Origin: Flavobacterium crocinum
GTDB lineage: Bacteria > Bacteroidota > Bacteroidia > Flavobacteriales > Flavobacteriaceae
DNA length: 64,000 bases
NCBI RefSeq assembly: GCF_003122385.1
Contig: NZ_CP029255.1
Coordinates: 2,914,001 to 2,978,000, forward strand
Direction: 5' to 3'
Positions 32,911 to 41,949 of the stretch are shown here, piece by piece. The notes under the pieces were generated by a model that had not been told where the DNA came from, made no database searches, and saw only the letters and a program-made list of their open reading frames with translations. The first letter of the stretch is position 1, and every line of letters begins with the position of its first letter. A program made the translations under genes and the position numbers.

Positions 32911-34170
32911 ATGGTAAAAGATTTATTCGAAAGAATTCAGGACAATAAAGGACCTTTAGGAAAATGGGCTTCTCAGGCAGAAGGTTATTATGTTTTCCCA
33001 AAGTTAGAAGGAGAGTTGGGTCCAAGAATGCAATTTCACGGAAAAAATATTTTAAACTGGAGTTTAAATGATTATTTAGGTTTAGCAAATCATCCTGAAG
33101 TTCGTCAGGCAGATACAGATGCGGCAATTCAGTTTGGTGCAGCTTATCCAATGGGAGCTCGTATGATGTCTGGACACACTACGTATCACGAACAATTAGA
33201 AAATGAATTGGCTGAGTTCGTAATGAAAGAATCTGCTTATTTATTGAATTTTGGTTACCAGGGAATGGTGTCTATCATTGATGCTTTGGTTACTAAAAAT
33301 GATATTATTGTTTATGATGTTGATTCACATGCCTGTATCATTGATGGTGTTCGTTTGCACATGGGTAAACGTTTCACATACAAACACAATGATTTGGAAA
33401 GTATGGAGAAAAACTTGCAGCGTGCTACTAAAATGGCTGAAGAAACCGGAGGAGGAATTTTATTCATCACTGAAGGGGTTTTCGGAATGCGTGGTCAGCA
33501 AGGAAAATTAAAAGAAATTGTTGCTTTAAAACAAAAATACAATTTCAGATTATTAGTTGATGATGCACACGGTTTTGGAACACTTGGTAAAACAGGAGCC
33601 GGAGCAGGTGAGGAGCAGGGAGTTCAGGATCAAATTGATGTTTACTTTTCTACTTTTGCAAAATCTATGGCTAATATTGGTGCTTTCGTAGCAGCTAATA
33701 AAACAGTTATTGATTACTTAAAATACAATTTACGTTCTCAAATGTTTGCAAAAGCATTACCAATGATTCAGACAATCGGTTCATTGAAACGTTTAGAATT
33801 ATTGCGTCAGTCTTCTGCAATTAAAGATAAACTTTGGGAAAATGTAAATGCATTACAAAGCGGTCTTAAAGAAAAAGGATTCAATATTGGAGATACTAAT
33901 ACTTGTATTACACCGGTTTACCTGGAAGGAAGTATTCCTGAAGCTATGGTAATGGTAAACGATTTAAGAGAAAACTATGGTATTTTCCTTTCTATTGTTG
34001 TATATCCTGTTATTCCAAAAGGAATTATTTTATTACGAATGATTCCAACAGCTTCTCATACATTATCAGATATCGAAGAGACATTAACAGCTTTTGAAGC
34101 AATTCGTGAGAAATTAACAAACGGAACTTACAAAGAAATTGCAGAACGTACAACAGTAGACGTTTCGTAA
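32911..34170 (+). CDS. Alpha-oxoamine synthase family PLP enzyme (serine palmitoyltransferase-like)
   Basis: 419 aa. Fold type I PLP enzyme that condenses an amino acid with an acyl-CoA or acyl-ACP and releases CO2. NWSLNDYLGLANHPEV, DSHACIIDG with the PLP-stacking His140, DDAHGFGTLGKTGAG (Asp217, His220) and STFAKSMANIGAF with the PLP lysine Lys251 are present. Candidate roles are serine palmitoyltransferase (sphingolipid), cysteate acyltransferase (sulfonolipid, known in this phylum) or 2-amino-3-ketobutyrate ligase. Sequence alone does not decide, but no biotin or threonine-degradation genes are near, so a lipid role is preferred. It is monocistronic, followed by a terminator. Confidence 0.85.
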   Translation: MVKDLFERIQDNKGPLGKWASQAEGYYVFPKLEGELGPRMQFHGKNILNWSLNDYLGLANHPEVRQADTDAAIQFGAAYPMGARMMSGHTTYHEQLENELAEFVMKESAYLLNFGYQGMVSIIDALVTKNDIIVYDVDSHACIIDGVRLHMGKRFTYKHNDLESMEKNLQRATKMAEETGGGILFITEGVFGMRGQQGKLKEIVALKQKYNFRLLVDDAHGFGTLGKTGAGAGEEQGVQDQIDVYFSTFAKSMANIGAFVAANKTVIDYLKYNLRSQMFAKALPMIQTIGSLKRLELLRQSSAIKDKLWENVNALQSGLKEKGFNIGDTNTCITPVYLEGSIPEAMVMVNDLRENYGIFLSIVVYPVIPKGIILLRMIPTASHTLSDIEETLTAFEAIREKLTNGTYKEIAERTTVDVS

Positions 34171-34208
34171 TTATTTTTAGAATAAATTTTCCCACATGGG
34201 AATTATGT

Positions 34209-34242
34209 AAAAAATCCATTCTATCTAAGAATGGATTTTTTT
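34209..34242 (+). terminator. Terminator after the PLP enzyme gene
   Basis: AAAAAATCCATTCT at 34209-34222 pairs with AGAATGGATTTTTT from 34228, ending in a long T-run. Confidence 0.88.
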
Positions 34243-34293
34243 TTATTTGAGGTAATTTTATTTCATAATCAACAAAATAAAAAAAAGACAAGT

Positions 34294-34779
34294 ATGAAAA
34301 AAGTTATCACTATAACGACCCTGATTTTAATAGTTCTTTCTTCCTGTAAAAAAGAAACTACTACAACAGAGCCGGTACAAATTACTCCAAGCCCGCCAAA
34401 AGAAGCCGAAATTGTAGAACCTGCCGGAGATCAATGTTATGCCTGGAGATCGAACGGAAGTGTAATAGAAATGAGTTTTAATGTAAACTCCCATCAGGAA
34501 GTAAACGGAAAATTAAGCTATAATATAGTAGGAAAAGATAAAAATGAAGGAAGCTTAATTGGAAACATGAAAGGAGATACTTTAATTGCCGATTATACGT
34601 TTATGTCTGAAGGAGTTTCTTCTATTAGAGAAGTAGCTTTTCTGCAAAAAGACGGTGCTTTTATTGAAGGATATGGTGATGTCGTGGAAGCAAACGGGAA
34701 ATTCTCCTTTAAAGATAAAAGCAAATTAAAATTTGATGCAAAAAATACTTTATCAAAAGTAGATTGCAAAGTGGAATAA
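34294..34779 (+). CDS. Lipoprotein, unknown function
   Basis: 161 aa from ATG 34294 (MKKVITITTLILIVLSSCKK; lipobox LSSC, Cys18). The longer frame from 34231 is rejected because it would begin in the terminator of the previous gene and hide the signal peptide. A Thr/Pro/Glu-rich linker (about 20-42) leads to a beta-rich domain with CYAWRSNGSVIEMSFN and a repeated pattern of turns (VGKDKNEGSLIGNMKGD); residues 48 and 159 are cysteines that could pair. Likely on the outer membrane. No family recognised. Confidence 0.75.
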   Translation: MKKVITITTLILIVLSSCKKETTTTEPVQITPSPPKEAEIVEPAGDQCYAWRSNGSVIEMSFNVNSHQEVNGKLSYNIVGKDKNEGSLIGNMKGDTLIADYTFMSEGVSSIREVAFLQKDGAFIEGYGDVVEANGKFSFKDKSKLKFDAKNTLSKVDCKVE

Positions 34780-34806
34780 AAAATAAATGAAAGTGACTAT
34801 GAAGTT

Positions 34807-34840
34807 AAAAACCATTCGTTTGGGGGCGAATGGTTTTTTT
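34807..34840. terminator. Bidirectional terminator
   Basis: AAAAACCATTCG ending at 34818 pairs with CGAATGGTTTTT from 34827, loop TTTGGGGG; T-run follows. A CTGAACACTA word at 34864 recalls the GTRNTCA arrays but is isolated. Confidence 0.85.
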
Positions 34841-34902
34841 ATTTTTATAATTGTAAGAAGCTACTGAACACTAAAGAAATACTGTTCACAGAACATTAAA
34901 AA

Positions 34903-36021
34903 TTAAAGATTCTTCAAATAAGTTTTTCTCTGACAATGAATAATTGGGTCAAAGTTTTTCCAAAGTAAATGAATCGCGTTGTTCTCTAATAGCTCCGGTG
35001 TTCTAATGCAGTTTTGAATTCCTTTTTCAGAAAACGTTTTATAATATTCATCAAAAATAATTGCTGTAACCCCTTTGTTTTGATATTCGGGATGAACTCC
35101 GATGAGGTAAAAAACAACGTCTTTACTGTGTTTTCTGGCTTTCAATAATTGTAAAAAGCCAAACGGAAATAATTTTCCTTTTATTTTTTGTAAAGCTTCT
35201 GTGAAACTGGGCATTACAATGCTGAAAGCAACTAATTTATCATCCTTATCTACGATAAATTTGATGTATTCAGGGTTAATAAAGCTAATGTACTTCTTTT
35301 TAAAATATTCTTTCTGAACATCCGAAATAGCGACAAACGAAGCCAGGTTTGCGTACGTTTCATTAAATAAATCAAACATTTTGTCTACATGAGGCATAAT
35401 ATCTTTTGTTTTAGTAAAAGTAAGAGCCTTAAGTTCATAACGTTTCTTTATTAAAATTGTCGCTTTTTGGAAAAACTCAGGTTTTACATTCGAAAATGGA
35501 AATATACTTTCGATATATTGTTTTTCTACCTGAAATCCTAACTGTTCTAAATGTGTTACATAATAAGGATGATTGTACCAGGTAATCATGGTTCCAACCT
35601 GATCGTAACCTTCTGTTAAAAGACCCACTTTATCCAGATTAGAGAATCCCATTGGACCTTCGGCGTGTTCTAAATTATGTTTTCTTCCTAATTCATACAC
35701 TTTTTCTAATAGAGCTTTGGTAACTTCAATATCATCAATTACATCAAACCATCCAAAACGGACTTTTCTCTTATGCTGATTGTTAACTTCAGACCAGTTG
35801 ATAATTGCAGTAATACGTCCAACAATTTTATTGTCTTTGTATGCCAGATAAAAGTATGCTTCAGCATTGTCAAAAGCAGGATTTTTTGTTTTGTCAAAAG
35901 ATTCCAATTCATCTGAAATGATTGGCGGTACCCAATACGGATTGTCCTTATATACAGAGAAAGGGAATTTAATGTATTCGGTTAATTCTTTTTTGCTTTT
36001 GGCTTCTTTAATTGTAATCAT
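34903..36021 (-). CDS. GNAT-fold acetyltransferase-like protein, large
   Basis: 372 aa, cytoplasmic. N-terminal ITIKEAKSKKELTEYIKFPF and DNPYWVPPIISDE, the middle EGPMGFSNLDKVGLLTEGYD, and C-terminal YLIGVHPEYQNKGVTAII, the last close to a GNAT acetyl-CoA-binding segment (V.PEYQ.KG). Two half-GNAT domains are likely. The family is conserved in Bacteroidetes but its substrate is unknown. It is 31 bp... upstream of nothing co-directional; the next leftward feature is a terminator, and the outer-membrane protein gene at 36068 is 46 bp upstream, so the two may share a message. Confidence 0.75.
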   Translation of the reverse strand: MITIKEAKSKKELTEYIKFPFSVYKDNPYWVPPIISDELESFDKTKNPAFDNAEAYFYLAYKDNKIVGRITAIINWSEVNNQHKRKVRFGWFDVIDDIEVTKALLEKVYELGRKHNLEHAEGPMGFSNLDKVGLLTEGYDQVGTMITWYNHPYYVTHLEQLGFQVEKQYIESIFPFSNVKPEFFQKATILIKKRYELKALTFTKTKDIMPHVDKMFDLFNETYANLASFVAISDVQKEYFKKKYISFINPEYIKFIVDKDDKLVAFSIVMPSFTEALQKIKGKLFPFGFLQLLKARKHSKDVVFYLIGVHPEYQNKGVTAIIFDEYYKTFSEKGIQNCIRTPELLENNAIHLLWKNFDPIIHCQRKTYLKNL

Positions 36022-36067
36022 TAATGTGATATTGATGTCCCTTTTAGGAGGGTTTGTTTATTAAATT

Positions 36068-37036
36068 TTATTCATATTTGGCTTTTCGCCTTCTTTCTTT
36101 TTCTTGGTAATCAACACTTTTTTCGTTGTCAGGGTTCTTTTTAGCTCTGGCATCGTTTTTAGCTTCTATTACTTTTTCTTTATACCATCCGTCGTAACGC
36201 CATGATATTCCAACTCCTCCATACAAAACAGAAGGTGTGTTTTTAAAGTTAGTACTTATAGAAGCATCAACCTGCATATTTGAGGACAGAAGAAAAGCTG
36301 CGCCTCCGCGAATAATCGAATCGCTGTAGAAGTCGCTTTTATAGCCTTGATTTTCAACAAAACCGGACCATTTATCATTAAATCCGTGCGTCAAAGTTAA
36401 TACATATCCGTAACTTGGGTAATCTGTACCGATATAATCGGCAATAATATTAGTAACAAAAACCCAAGATCCTCCACCTAAGATGTTTTGAGTAATCAGG
36501 GAAACTTTAGGAGAAATAGCACCATCCGGAGAAAAATAATAGGGATTATTGGCTCCGACAAAATTAGCTCCTGCAAAAACAGAAACCGCCGGAATCAATT
36601 CGCGCCACTGGAAATTACGATTGGCTTTGTAGCTGTAAATATTAACCTCTCTTTTATAATTTTTATAAGGATCATAAATTAGATATTTTGCTCCTAAAAC
36701 AGTTTGCTTAAAGTTGTTTTTCTTATAACTGGTATAAGGAGTGTCGTAATTTGCCATTTGATATTGTACATCAAATATAAATTCTAATTGTTCTAAAAAA
36801 GCACCGTAACGAAGTGTAAAGTCGGTACCTAAGCCGCTGGCATCGTAATCTAATAAATCGTGTTTTTCTTTAATGCCGTAAAAGCCAAGTTCACCTTGAA
36901 TTACAGATTTTCCAACGCTGTAAGCTGACATGGTTTCGCCTGGGCGATTAGAATTAATGACATCAGTATATTGCGCAAAAAACAGTTGTGGAATAAAAAA
37001 AAGTACCGGGGCGAGTAAGTTTTTAATTTTAAACAT
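36068..37036 (-). CDS. Outer-membrane transporter-like protein (MetA-pathway/phenol-degradation fold)
   Basis: 322 aa. Signal peptide 1-21 (...QLFFAQ), then an all-beta sequence of alternating residues consistent with a small outer-membrane barrel (for example QGELGFYGIKEKH, DFTLRYGAFLEQLEFIFDV, WVFVTNIIADY). The opening INSNRPGETMSAYSVGKS is typical of the transporter family related to the MetA-pathway of phenol degradation. The last 35 residues are highly charged (KNDARAKKNPDNEKS). The transported compound is unknown. It begins divergently from the DUF4834 gene. Confidence 0.75.
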   Translation of the reverse strand: MFKIKNLLAPVLFFIPQLFFAQYTDVINSNRPGETMSAYSVGKSVIQGELGFYGIKEKHDLLDYDASGLGTDFTLRYGAFLEQLEFIFDVQYQMANYDTPYTSYKKNNFKQTVLGAKYLIYDPYKNYKREVNIYSYKANRNFQWRELIPAVSVFAGANFVGANNPYYFSPDGAISPKVSLITQNILGGGSWVFVTNIIADYIGTDYPSYGYVLTLTHGFNDKWSGFVENQGYKSDFYSDSIIRGGAAFLLSSNMQVDASISTNFKNTPSVLYGGVGISWRYDGWYKEKVIEAKNDARAKKNPDNEKSVDYQEKERRRKAKYE

Positions 37037-37134
37037 ATAATTTTTTTTGGGTTAAAATATAATAACGCATATCAAATGTACATATTTTATTATTTATTTA
37101 AGATTCATATTTTATTTTTAAACAATGGATTTAT

Positions 37135-37142
37135 TAATTTTG
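37135..37142 (+). promoter_or_regulatory. -7 element (TAATTTTG) of the DUF4834-YfhO transcript
   Basis: TAnnTTTG match 16 bp before ATG 37159. Confidence 0.4.
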
Positions 37143-37158
37143 AAAAAAAATTATAGTT

Positions 37159-37455
37159 ATGCAAGAAGCATCATTTTCAGGTTTAAGATTTATTATTGGG
37201 ATTATTGCCTTTTATTATATTTTTAAATTTTTGGCTAGAATCTTTTTGCCGGTATTGGTAAAAAAAGCTGTTGAAAACGCGAGCGAAAATTTTCAGAGAC
37301 AACAACAATATAATCAGCAATATAATCAAAGTAACTCCTGGCAAAATACAAGCAGAAATAATAATGATGAAATAATCATTAATACTGCCAATGCTAAACA
37401 CCCGCGCGAAACCAAAAAAGTGGGAGAGTATGTGGATTACGAAGAAATAGATTAG
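37159..37455 (+). CDS. DUF4834 family small membrane protein
   Basis: 98 aa. One hydrophobic helix at 10-32 (FIIGIIAFYYIFKFLARIF), then a Gln/Asn-rich tail (QRQQQYNQQYNQSNS) and an acidic end VGEYVDYEEID. This matches DUF4834 of Bacteroidetes, of unknown function. The Gln/Asn-rich stretch is low-complexity and may be flexible. Lies 49 bp before the yfhO-like gene, in the same direction, and is probably co-transcribed. Confidence 0.8.
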   Translation: MQEASFSGLRFIIGIIAFYYIFKFLARIFLPVLVKKAVENASENFQRQQQYNQQYNQSNSWQNTSRNNNDEIIINTANAKHPRETKKVGEYVDYEEID

Positions 37456-37504
37456 ATTTGTGTCCTGAAAAATTAGGATTCATTTTAACCCAAACCACCC
37501 AAAA

Positions 37505-39928
37505 TTGAAAATAGTAAATAAGTTCTATCCGCACGCCCTTGTTATATTGGGCTTTATTCTTGTTTCATTAATTTATTTTTATCCAGTTCTACAGGGAAAA
37601 CAAATTTTCCAGTCAGATATTGCTCAATATACCGGAATGGCAAAAGAGCAAAATGACTTTAGAGCAATGGAAAATGCAGAACCATATTGGACAAATTCTG
37701 CTTTTGGTGGTATGCCGACTTATCAGCTTGGTGCAAATTATCCATACGATTTTGTTGGTAAAATAGATGATGTACTGCGTTTTCTGCCTCGTCCTGCAGA
37801 TTACTTATTTTTATATTTTCTTGGTTTTTATGGTCTGTTACTGGTTTTAAAGACAGATCCGTTAAAGGCTTTTATTGGCGCCATTGCATTTGGTTTTTCA
37901 ACTTATATGATCATTATTTTAGGAGTTGGTCATAATGCCAAAGCGCATGCCATTGCCTATATGCCATTGGTAATTGCCGGATTTATACTGGTTTTTCAGA
38001 AAAAATATATTTGGGGAGGTCTGCTCACCATGTTTGCCGTGGCGTTAGAGGTTAATGCCAATCACTTCCAAATGACCTATTATTTATTGATTTTCTTATT
38101 GATACTTTCAGGTTATTACGCTTTTGAATTTATTAAAAATAAAGAATATAAGCCTCTTTTGGTTTCTATTGGAACTCTTGCGGTTGCCGGAATTTTTGCG
38201 ATTGGGGCAAATGCAGGAAATTTATTGGCTACAAGTGAGTATGCAAAATATAGTATCAGAGATAAAAGCGAATTAACTTTTAACCCTGACGGATCTAAGA
38301 ATGAAACCACTGCCTCTATGACAACCGACTATATTACCGAATATAGTTATGGTATTGCAGAAAGTCTCAATCTTATAGCTCCAAGAATTTTTGGAGGTTC
38401 AAGCCACGAAAATGTGGGAACGGATAGCCGTATGTATGAATTCATGCTGGAAAAAGGAGTTCCGGAAAGTCAGGCGAAAGATTTTGTATCCGGAATGCCA
38501 ACTTACTGGGGAGATCAGCCAATTGTTTCTGCGCCGGCTTATATTGGTGCAGTAGTCTTCTTTTTGGCAGTTTTAGCTTTGTTTATTGACGAAAGAAAAA
38601 TCAAATATGTATTCTTAACGGGAGCACTTTTTACACTGGTACTTTCGTGGGGTAAAAACTTCTCATTATTGACCAACTTTTTCATAGAGTATGTGCCAAT
38701 GTATGATAAGTTTAGAGCTGTTTCTTCTATTCAGGTGATTTTAGAATTGTGCTTTCCGGTTTTAGCTGTTATGGGATTACAATCCTTTTTTAAAGCTAAG
38801 GATGAACCAAAATTACAACAGAAAGCATTAGTTCAAACAGGAGTTTTTGGTTTAGGGATTCTTGTCATTTTATTAATAGCTAAAGGCTTTTTTCATTTTA
38901 CAGGAACAAGCGACCAGTATTTTTTACAAAGCTACGGCCCAGATTTCGTCGATGCTTTGAAAGAAGACAGAATGACAATGTACTATGCTGATTTATTAAG
39001 ATCAGGATTTTTAATCGTAGTAACTTTTGCCATTCTTTGGATGTTCGTTAAAAATAAACTTTCACAAACTACAACATTAATTATTGTTGGGATTGTAATG
39101 ATTTTTGATTTGTTTTTTGTGGACAAGAAATATGTTTCGGCAAAAGATTTTGTTAGCCCGGTTCAGATTGCAGCTCCTTTTCAGGAAACACCAGCTGATT
39201 CTCAGATATTAAAAGATACTTCTGTTTATCGTGTTTTTGATCTTCAGGGACAATTGCAGGGAAGATCTTCTTATTTCCATAAAACAATTGGAGGTTACAG
39301 TGCTGTAAGACCAAGAAGAATGCAGCAATTATATGATTATCAAATTGCTAAAAACAATTTTGAAGTGCTTAATATGTTAAATGTTAAGTATGTGATTCAG
39401 ACAGATAGTACAGGAGCTCCTATGCCAATTGTTAATCCGGATGCAAACGGAAATGCATGGTTTGTAAGTTCAGTAAAACTGGTAAACAAACCGGATGATG
39501 TAATGAAAGCGTTAAATACTTTAGATACAAAAAAAGTAGCTGTCTTTAATGTTCATGAACATGAAGCTAAATTCCCGAACGCTCGTTTAAAGAAACCTTG
39601 GGATGCATCAGGAACAATTAAAGTGGTAGAGTATAAGCCTAATTACATTAAATACAAATCGGATAATGAAAAAGACGGTTTAGCTGTTTTTTCTGAAATG
39701 TACTATAAAAATGGCTGGAATGCTTATATCGATGGTAAACTGACAGATCATTTCCCAGTTGATTATGTTTTAAGAGCAATGGAAATTCCAGGAGGAAAAC
39801 ACACAATTGAGTTTAAATTTGAGCCACAGGTTATTAAAACCGGAGGAACTATTACTTTGATTAGCTCAATTGGAATGTTGATTCTATTGATTGGTGGGCT
39901 TTATTTTGAGAATAGAAAAAGAGGTTAA
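37505..39928 (+). CDS. YfhO family membrane protein
   Basis: 807 aa, about 12 membrane helices in residues 10-560 and a soluble C-terminal domain (about 570-780), with a final helix at about 783-800. YfhO proteins are GT-C-like and in Firmicutes are linked to lipoteichoic acid glycosylation; in this phylum the acceptor is unknown. GGMPTYQLGANYPYDF and GVGHNAKAHAIAYMPL are the conserved blocks. Translation starts at TTG 37505 (TTG AAA ATA), as no in-frame ATG lies between the upstream gene and the first membrane helix. It heads a run of envelope genes (glycosyltransferase, flippase) interrupted by a two-gene module. Confidence 0.88.
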   Translation: MKIVNKFYPHALVILGFILVSLIYFYPVLQGKQIFQSDIAQYTGMAKEQNDFRAMENAEPYWTNSAFGGMPTYQLGANYPYDFVGKIDDVLRFLPRPADYLFLYFLGFYGLLLVLKTDPLKAFIGAIAFGFSTYMIIILGVGHNAKAHAIAYMPLVIAGFILVFQKKYIWGGLLTMFAVALEVNANHFQMTYYLLIFLLILSGYYAFEFIKNKEYKPLLVSIGTLAVAGIFAIGANAGNLLATSEYAKYSIRDKSELTFNPDGSKNETTASMTTDYITEYSYGIAESLNLIAPRIFGGSSHENVGTDSRMYEFMLEKGVPESQAKDFVSGMPTYWGDQPIVSAPAYIGAVVFFLAVLALFIDERKIKYVFLTGALFTLVLSWGKNFSLLTNFFIEYVPMYDKFRAVSSIQVILELCFPVLAVMGLQSFFKAKDEPKLQQKALVQTGVFGLGILVILLIAKGFFHFTGTSDQYFLQSYGPDFVDALKEDRMTMYYADLLRSGFLIVVTFAILWMFVKNKLSQTTTLIIVGIVMIFDLFFVDKKYVSAKDFVSPVQIAAPFQETPADSQILKDTSVYRVFDLQGQLQGRSSYFHKTIGGYSAVRPRRMQQLYDYQIAKNNFEVLNMLNVKYVIQTDSTGAPMPIVNPDANGNAWFVSSVKLVNKPDDVMKALNTLDTKKVAVFNVHEHEAKFPNARLKKPWDASGTIKVVEYKPNYIKYKSDNEKDGLAVFSEMYYKNGWNAYIDGKLTDHFPVDYVLRAMEIPGGKHTIEFKFEPQVIKTGGTITLISSIGMLILLIGGLYFENRKRG

Positions 39929-39939
39929 AATAGTAAAAG

Positions 39940-39955
39940 TAATTTTGTAAATTTG
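39940..39955 (+). promoter_or_regulatory. Overlapping -7 elements of the small-protein/nucleotidyltransferase module
   Basis: TAATTTTG at 39940-39947 is directly followed by TAAATTTG at 39948-39955, both fitting TAnnTTTG, 20 bp before ATG 39976. They give the module its own promoter. Confidence 0.5.
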
Positions 39956-39975
39956 ACTTAATATTTTTTTGAAAA

Positions 39976-40134
39976 ATGAAAACAACGACATTAAATAATG
40001 CTCATCCTTCTGTTATGGAAGCAAGATATATCGAAGAGATAAAAAAGATGACACCACAAAAGCGTTTTGAAAAATTGATGGCTATTATTGAAATTTCGTA
40101 TCTTTTGAAAACTGCAAAAAAAATATCAAAATAA
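39976..40134 (+). CDS. 52-aa protein paired with a nucleotidyltransferase
   Basis: Starts ATG AAA ACA after a promoter; 52 codons. Sequence MKTTTLNNAHPSVMEARYIE followed by EIKKMTPQKRFEKLMAIIEI and SYLLKTAKKISK: basic (about 11 Lys/Arg), helical, with M-T-P-x-x-R-F-E-K-L in the middle. Its stop is 4 bp before the nucleotidyltransferase start, so the two are translationally coupled. Short helical partners upstream of MNT/AbiEii-type nucleotidyltransferases are common, and this may be such a partner. No independent function can be assigned. Confidence 0.65.
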   Translation: MKTTTLNNAHPSVMEARYIEEIKKMTPQKRFEKLMAIIEISYLLKTAKKISK

Positions 40135-40138
40135 TTCA

Positions 40139-40600
40139 ATGGATAGTCAAATAGTAGAAATTTGGAAATACTTCTCTTTGAATAAAGTTAAATATTTGAC
40201 TATAGGCGGATTTGCTGTGAATATATATGGCTATGGACGAAATACTGGAGACATAGATATTTTTATAGAAGATTCAATCGACAACAGGAAAAATTTAAGA
40301 CAAGCCTTAAAAGATTCAGGAATTGGGGATTTTGAGAATATAAATACAATGCAATTTATTCCTGGCTGGACGGATATTACATTGAATTTTAATTTGCGAT
40401 TGGATATTATGACTTCAGTAAAAGGATTAGAAAATAATACTTTTGAACAACTTTTAGAAAAAGCATACATTGTAGAAATTAATGAAATTCCAGTTTATTT
40501 TTTAGATTATGAAAGCTTAATTACTGCAAAAAAAGCTGCTAACAGACCCAAGGATCAATTGGATATTGAAGAGCTTGAAAAATTAAATAGAGATTTATAA
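40139..40600 (+). CDS. MNT/AbiEii-like nucleotidyltransferase
   Basis: 153 aa. Polymerase-beta-fold nucleotidyltransferase: IGGFAVNIYGYGRNTGDIDI gives the GG...T-x-D-x-D metal site (GG at about 23-24, Asp37 and Asp39), and NLRLDIM supplies the third Asp near 84. The C-terminal half has the LDYESLITAKKAANRPKDQLD motif seen in AbiEii/MNT-like and DUF6036 proteins. Such enzymes are often toxins or antitoxins that add nucleotides to RNA or protein. Here it is coupled to the 52-aa gene, which suggests a two-gene module with its own promoter inserted among envelope genes. Toxicity is inferred, not shown. Confidence 0.8.
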   Translation: MDSQIVEIWKYFSLNKVKYLTIGGFAVNIYGYGRNTGDIDIFIEDSIDNRKNLRQALKDSGIGDFENINTMQFIPGWTDITLNFNLRLDIMTSVKGLENNTFEQLLEKAYIVEINEIPVYFLDYESLITAKKAANRPKDQLDIEELEKLNRDL

Positions 40601-40623
40601 TTCAATATTGCAAAATTCTAAAA

Positions 40624-41910
40624 TTGAAATCAGAAAAACTTCTTATTATAACTTATTATTGGCCTCCAGCTGGCGGACCAGGTGTACAGCGTTGGTTGAA
40701 ATTTGTTAAATATCTTCCTGAATTTGATATACAGCCAATTGTCTATGTTCCAGAAAACCCGACTTACCCAATTGTCGATGAAGGTTTAGTTAGCGAGATA
40801 TCAGATAAAGTAACTGTTCTAAAAAATAAAATATGGGAGCCTTATCAATTGGCTTCTATTTTTTCAAAAAATAAAACTAAAAAAATCAGTTCCGGAATTT
40901 TTCCTCAAAAGAAAAAGCAGGCTTTTTTGGATAAAATTTTTCTTTGGGTTCGAGGAAATCTTTTTATTCCGGATGCTCGTGTTTTTTGGGTAAAACCTTC
41001 TGTTGCCCATTTGGAAAAATACATTCAGGAAAATAATATTGATACAATTGTAACTTCAGGACCGCCGCATAGTCTGCATTTAATTGGTTTAGAATTACAA
41101 AAGAAATTAAACGTAAAATGGTTTGCCGATTTCCGTGATCCATGGACTACGATTGGTTATCATAAAGCACTTCGTTTGTCTTCTTATGCCGAGAAAAAAC
41201 ATAAAAGCTTAGAACATAAAGTTTTAAATTCTGCTGACGAAATTATTGTAACCAGTAAAACCACAAAAACAGAATTTGAAGCTATTACCAATAAACCGAT
41301 TACGGTTATTACAAATGGCTATGATGTTGAAACTGTCGAAAAACAAACTTTAGACAGTAAATTTACTCTGGCGCATATTGGTTCATTTCTTTCAGACAGA
41401 AATCCACCTTTTTTATGGGAAGTTTTGGTGGAGTTGCTTCAGGAAGTGCCGGAATTTAAATTACACTTAGAAATTAAATTGATTGGAGCTGTAAGTCAGG
41501 AAGTTTTAGATGCTATTCAGGAACATCAGTTAAAGGAGTATTTAAATTTAGTTGGATACGTTTCTCATAAAGAAGCTGTTGCGCACCAAAGAAAGTCTCA
41601 GGTTTTGCTTTTAATTGAGATTAATTCTGAAGATACTAAAAGTATTATTCCCGGAAAATTATTCGAATATATGGTCTCGAACCGTCCGATAATCGCAATT
41701 GGGCCGCAGGGTTCTGACTTTGCAGATATCGTAACACAAACCAATACAGGAGTATTTTTTGATTATTCTGAAAAAGCGAAGTTAAAAAGTGTAATTTTGG
41801 ACTTTTTTAATCAGTTTTTGGATGGGAAATTACAGTCGCACGGAATTGGACTGCAGCAATATTCCAGAAAAAATCTAACCAAACAGTTGGCACAGCTGAT
41901 TAAAGGATAA
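40624..41910 (+). CDS. Glycosyltransferase, GT4-like
   Basis: 428 aa, GT-B fold. N-terminal LLIITYYWPPAGGPGVQRWL is the glycine-rich nucleotide-sugar entry of WbuB-type GT4 enzymes. The C-terminal domain has VITNGYDVE, HIGSFLSDRNP and the Glu-containing SIIPGKLFEYMVSNRPI near 345-362. It should transfer a sugar in surface polysaccharide or O-unit synthesis. Starts at TTG 40624 (TTG AAA TCA), the codon before which is fixed by the preceding gene end; no ATG is near. The flippase gene follows after 39 bp. Confidence 0.88.
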   Translation: MKSEKLLIITYYWPPAGGPGVQRWLKFVKYLPEFDIQPIVYVPENPTYPIVDEGLVSEISDKVTVLKNKIWEPYQLASIFSKNKTKKISSGIFPQKKKQAFLDKIFLWVRGNLFIPDARVFWVKPSVAHLEKYIQENNIDTIVTSGPPHSLHLIGLELQKKLNVKWFADFRDPWTTIGYHKALRLSSYAEKKHKSLEHKVLNSADEIIVTSKTTKTEFEAITNKPITVITNGYDVETVEKQTLDSKFTLAHIGSFLSDRNPPFLWEVLVELLQEVPEFKLHLEIKLIGAVSQEVLDAIQEHQLKEYLNLVGYVSHKEAVAHQRKSQVLLLIEINSEDTKSIIPGKLFEYMVSNRPIIAIGPQGSDFADIVTQTNTGVFFDYSEKAKLKSVILDFFNQFLDGKLQSHGIGLQQYSRKNLTKQLAQLIKG

Positions 41911-41949
41911 TTATTTAAAAATCAAAATTCTACAATTTAAACTCAAGAA

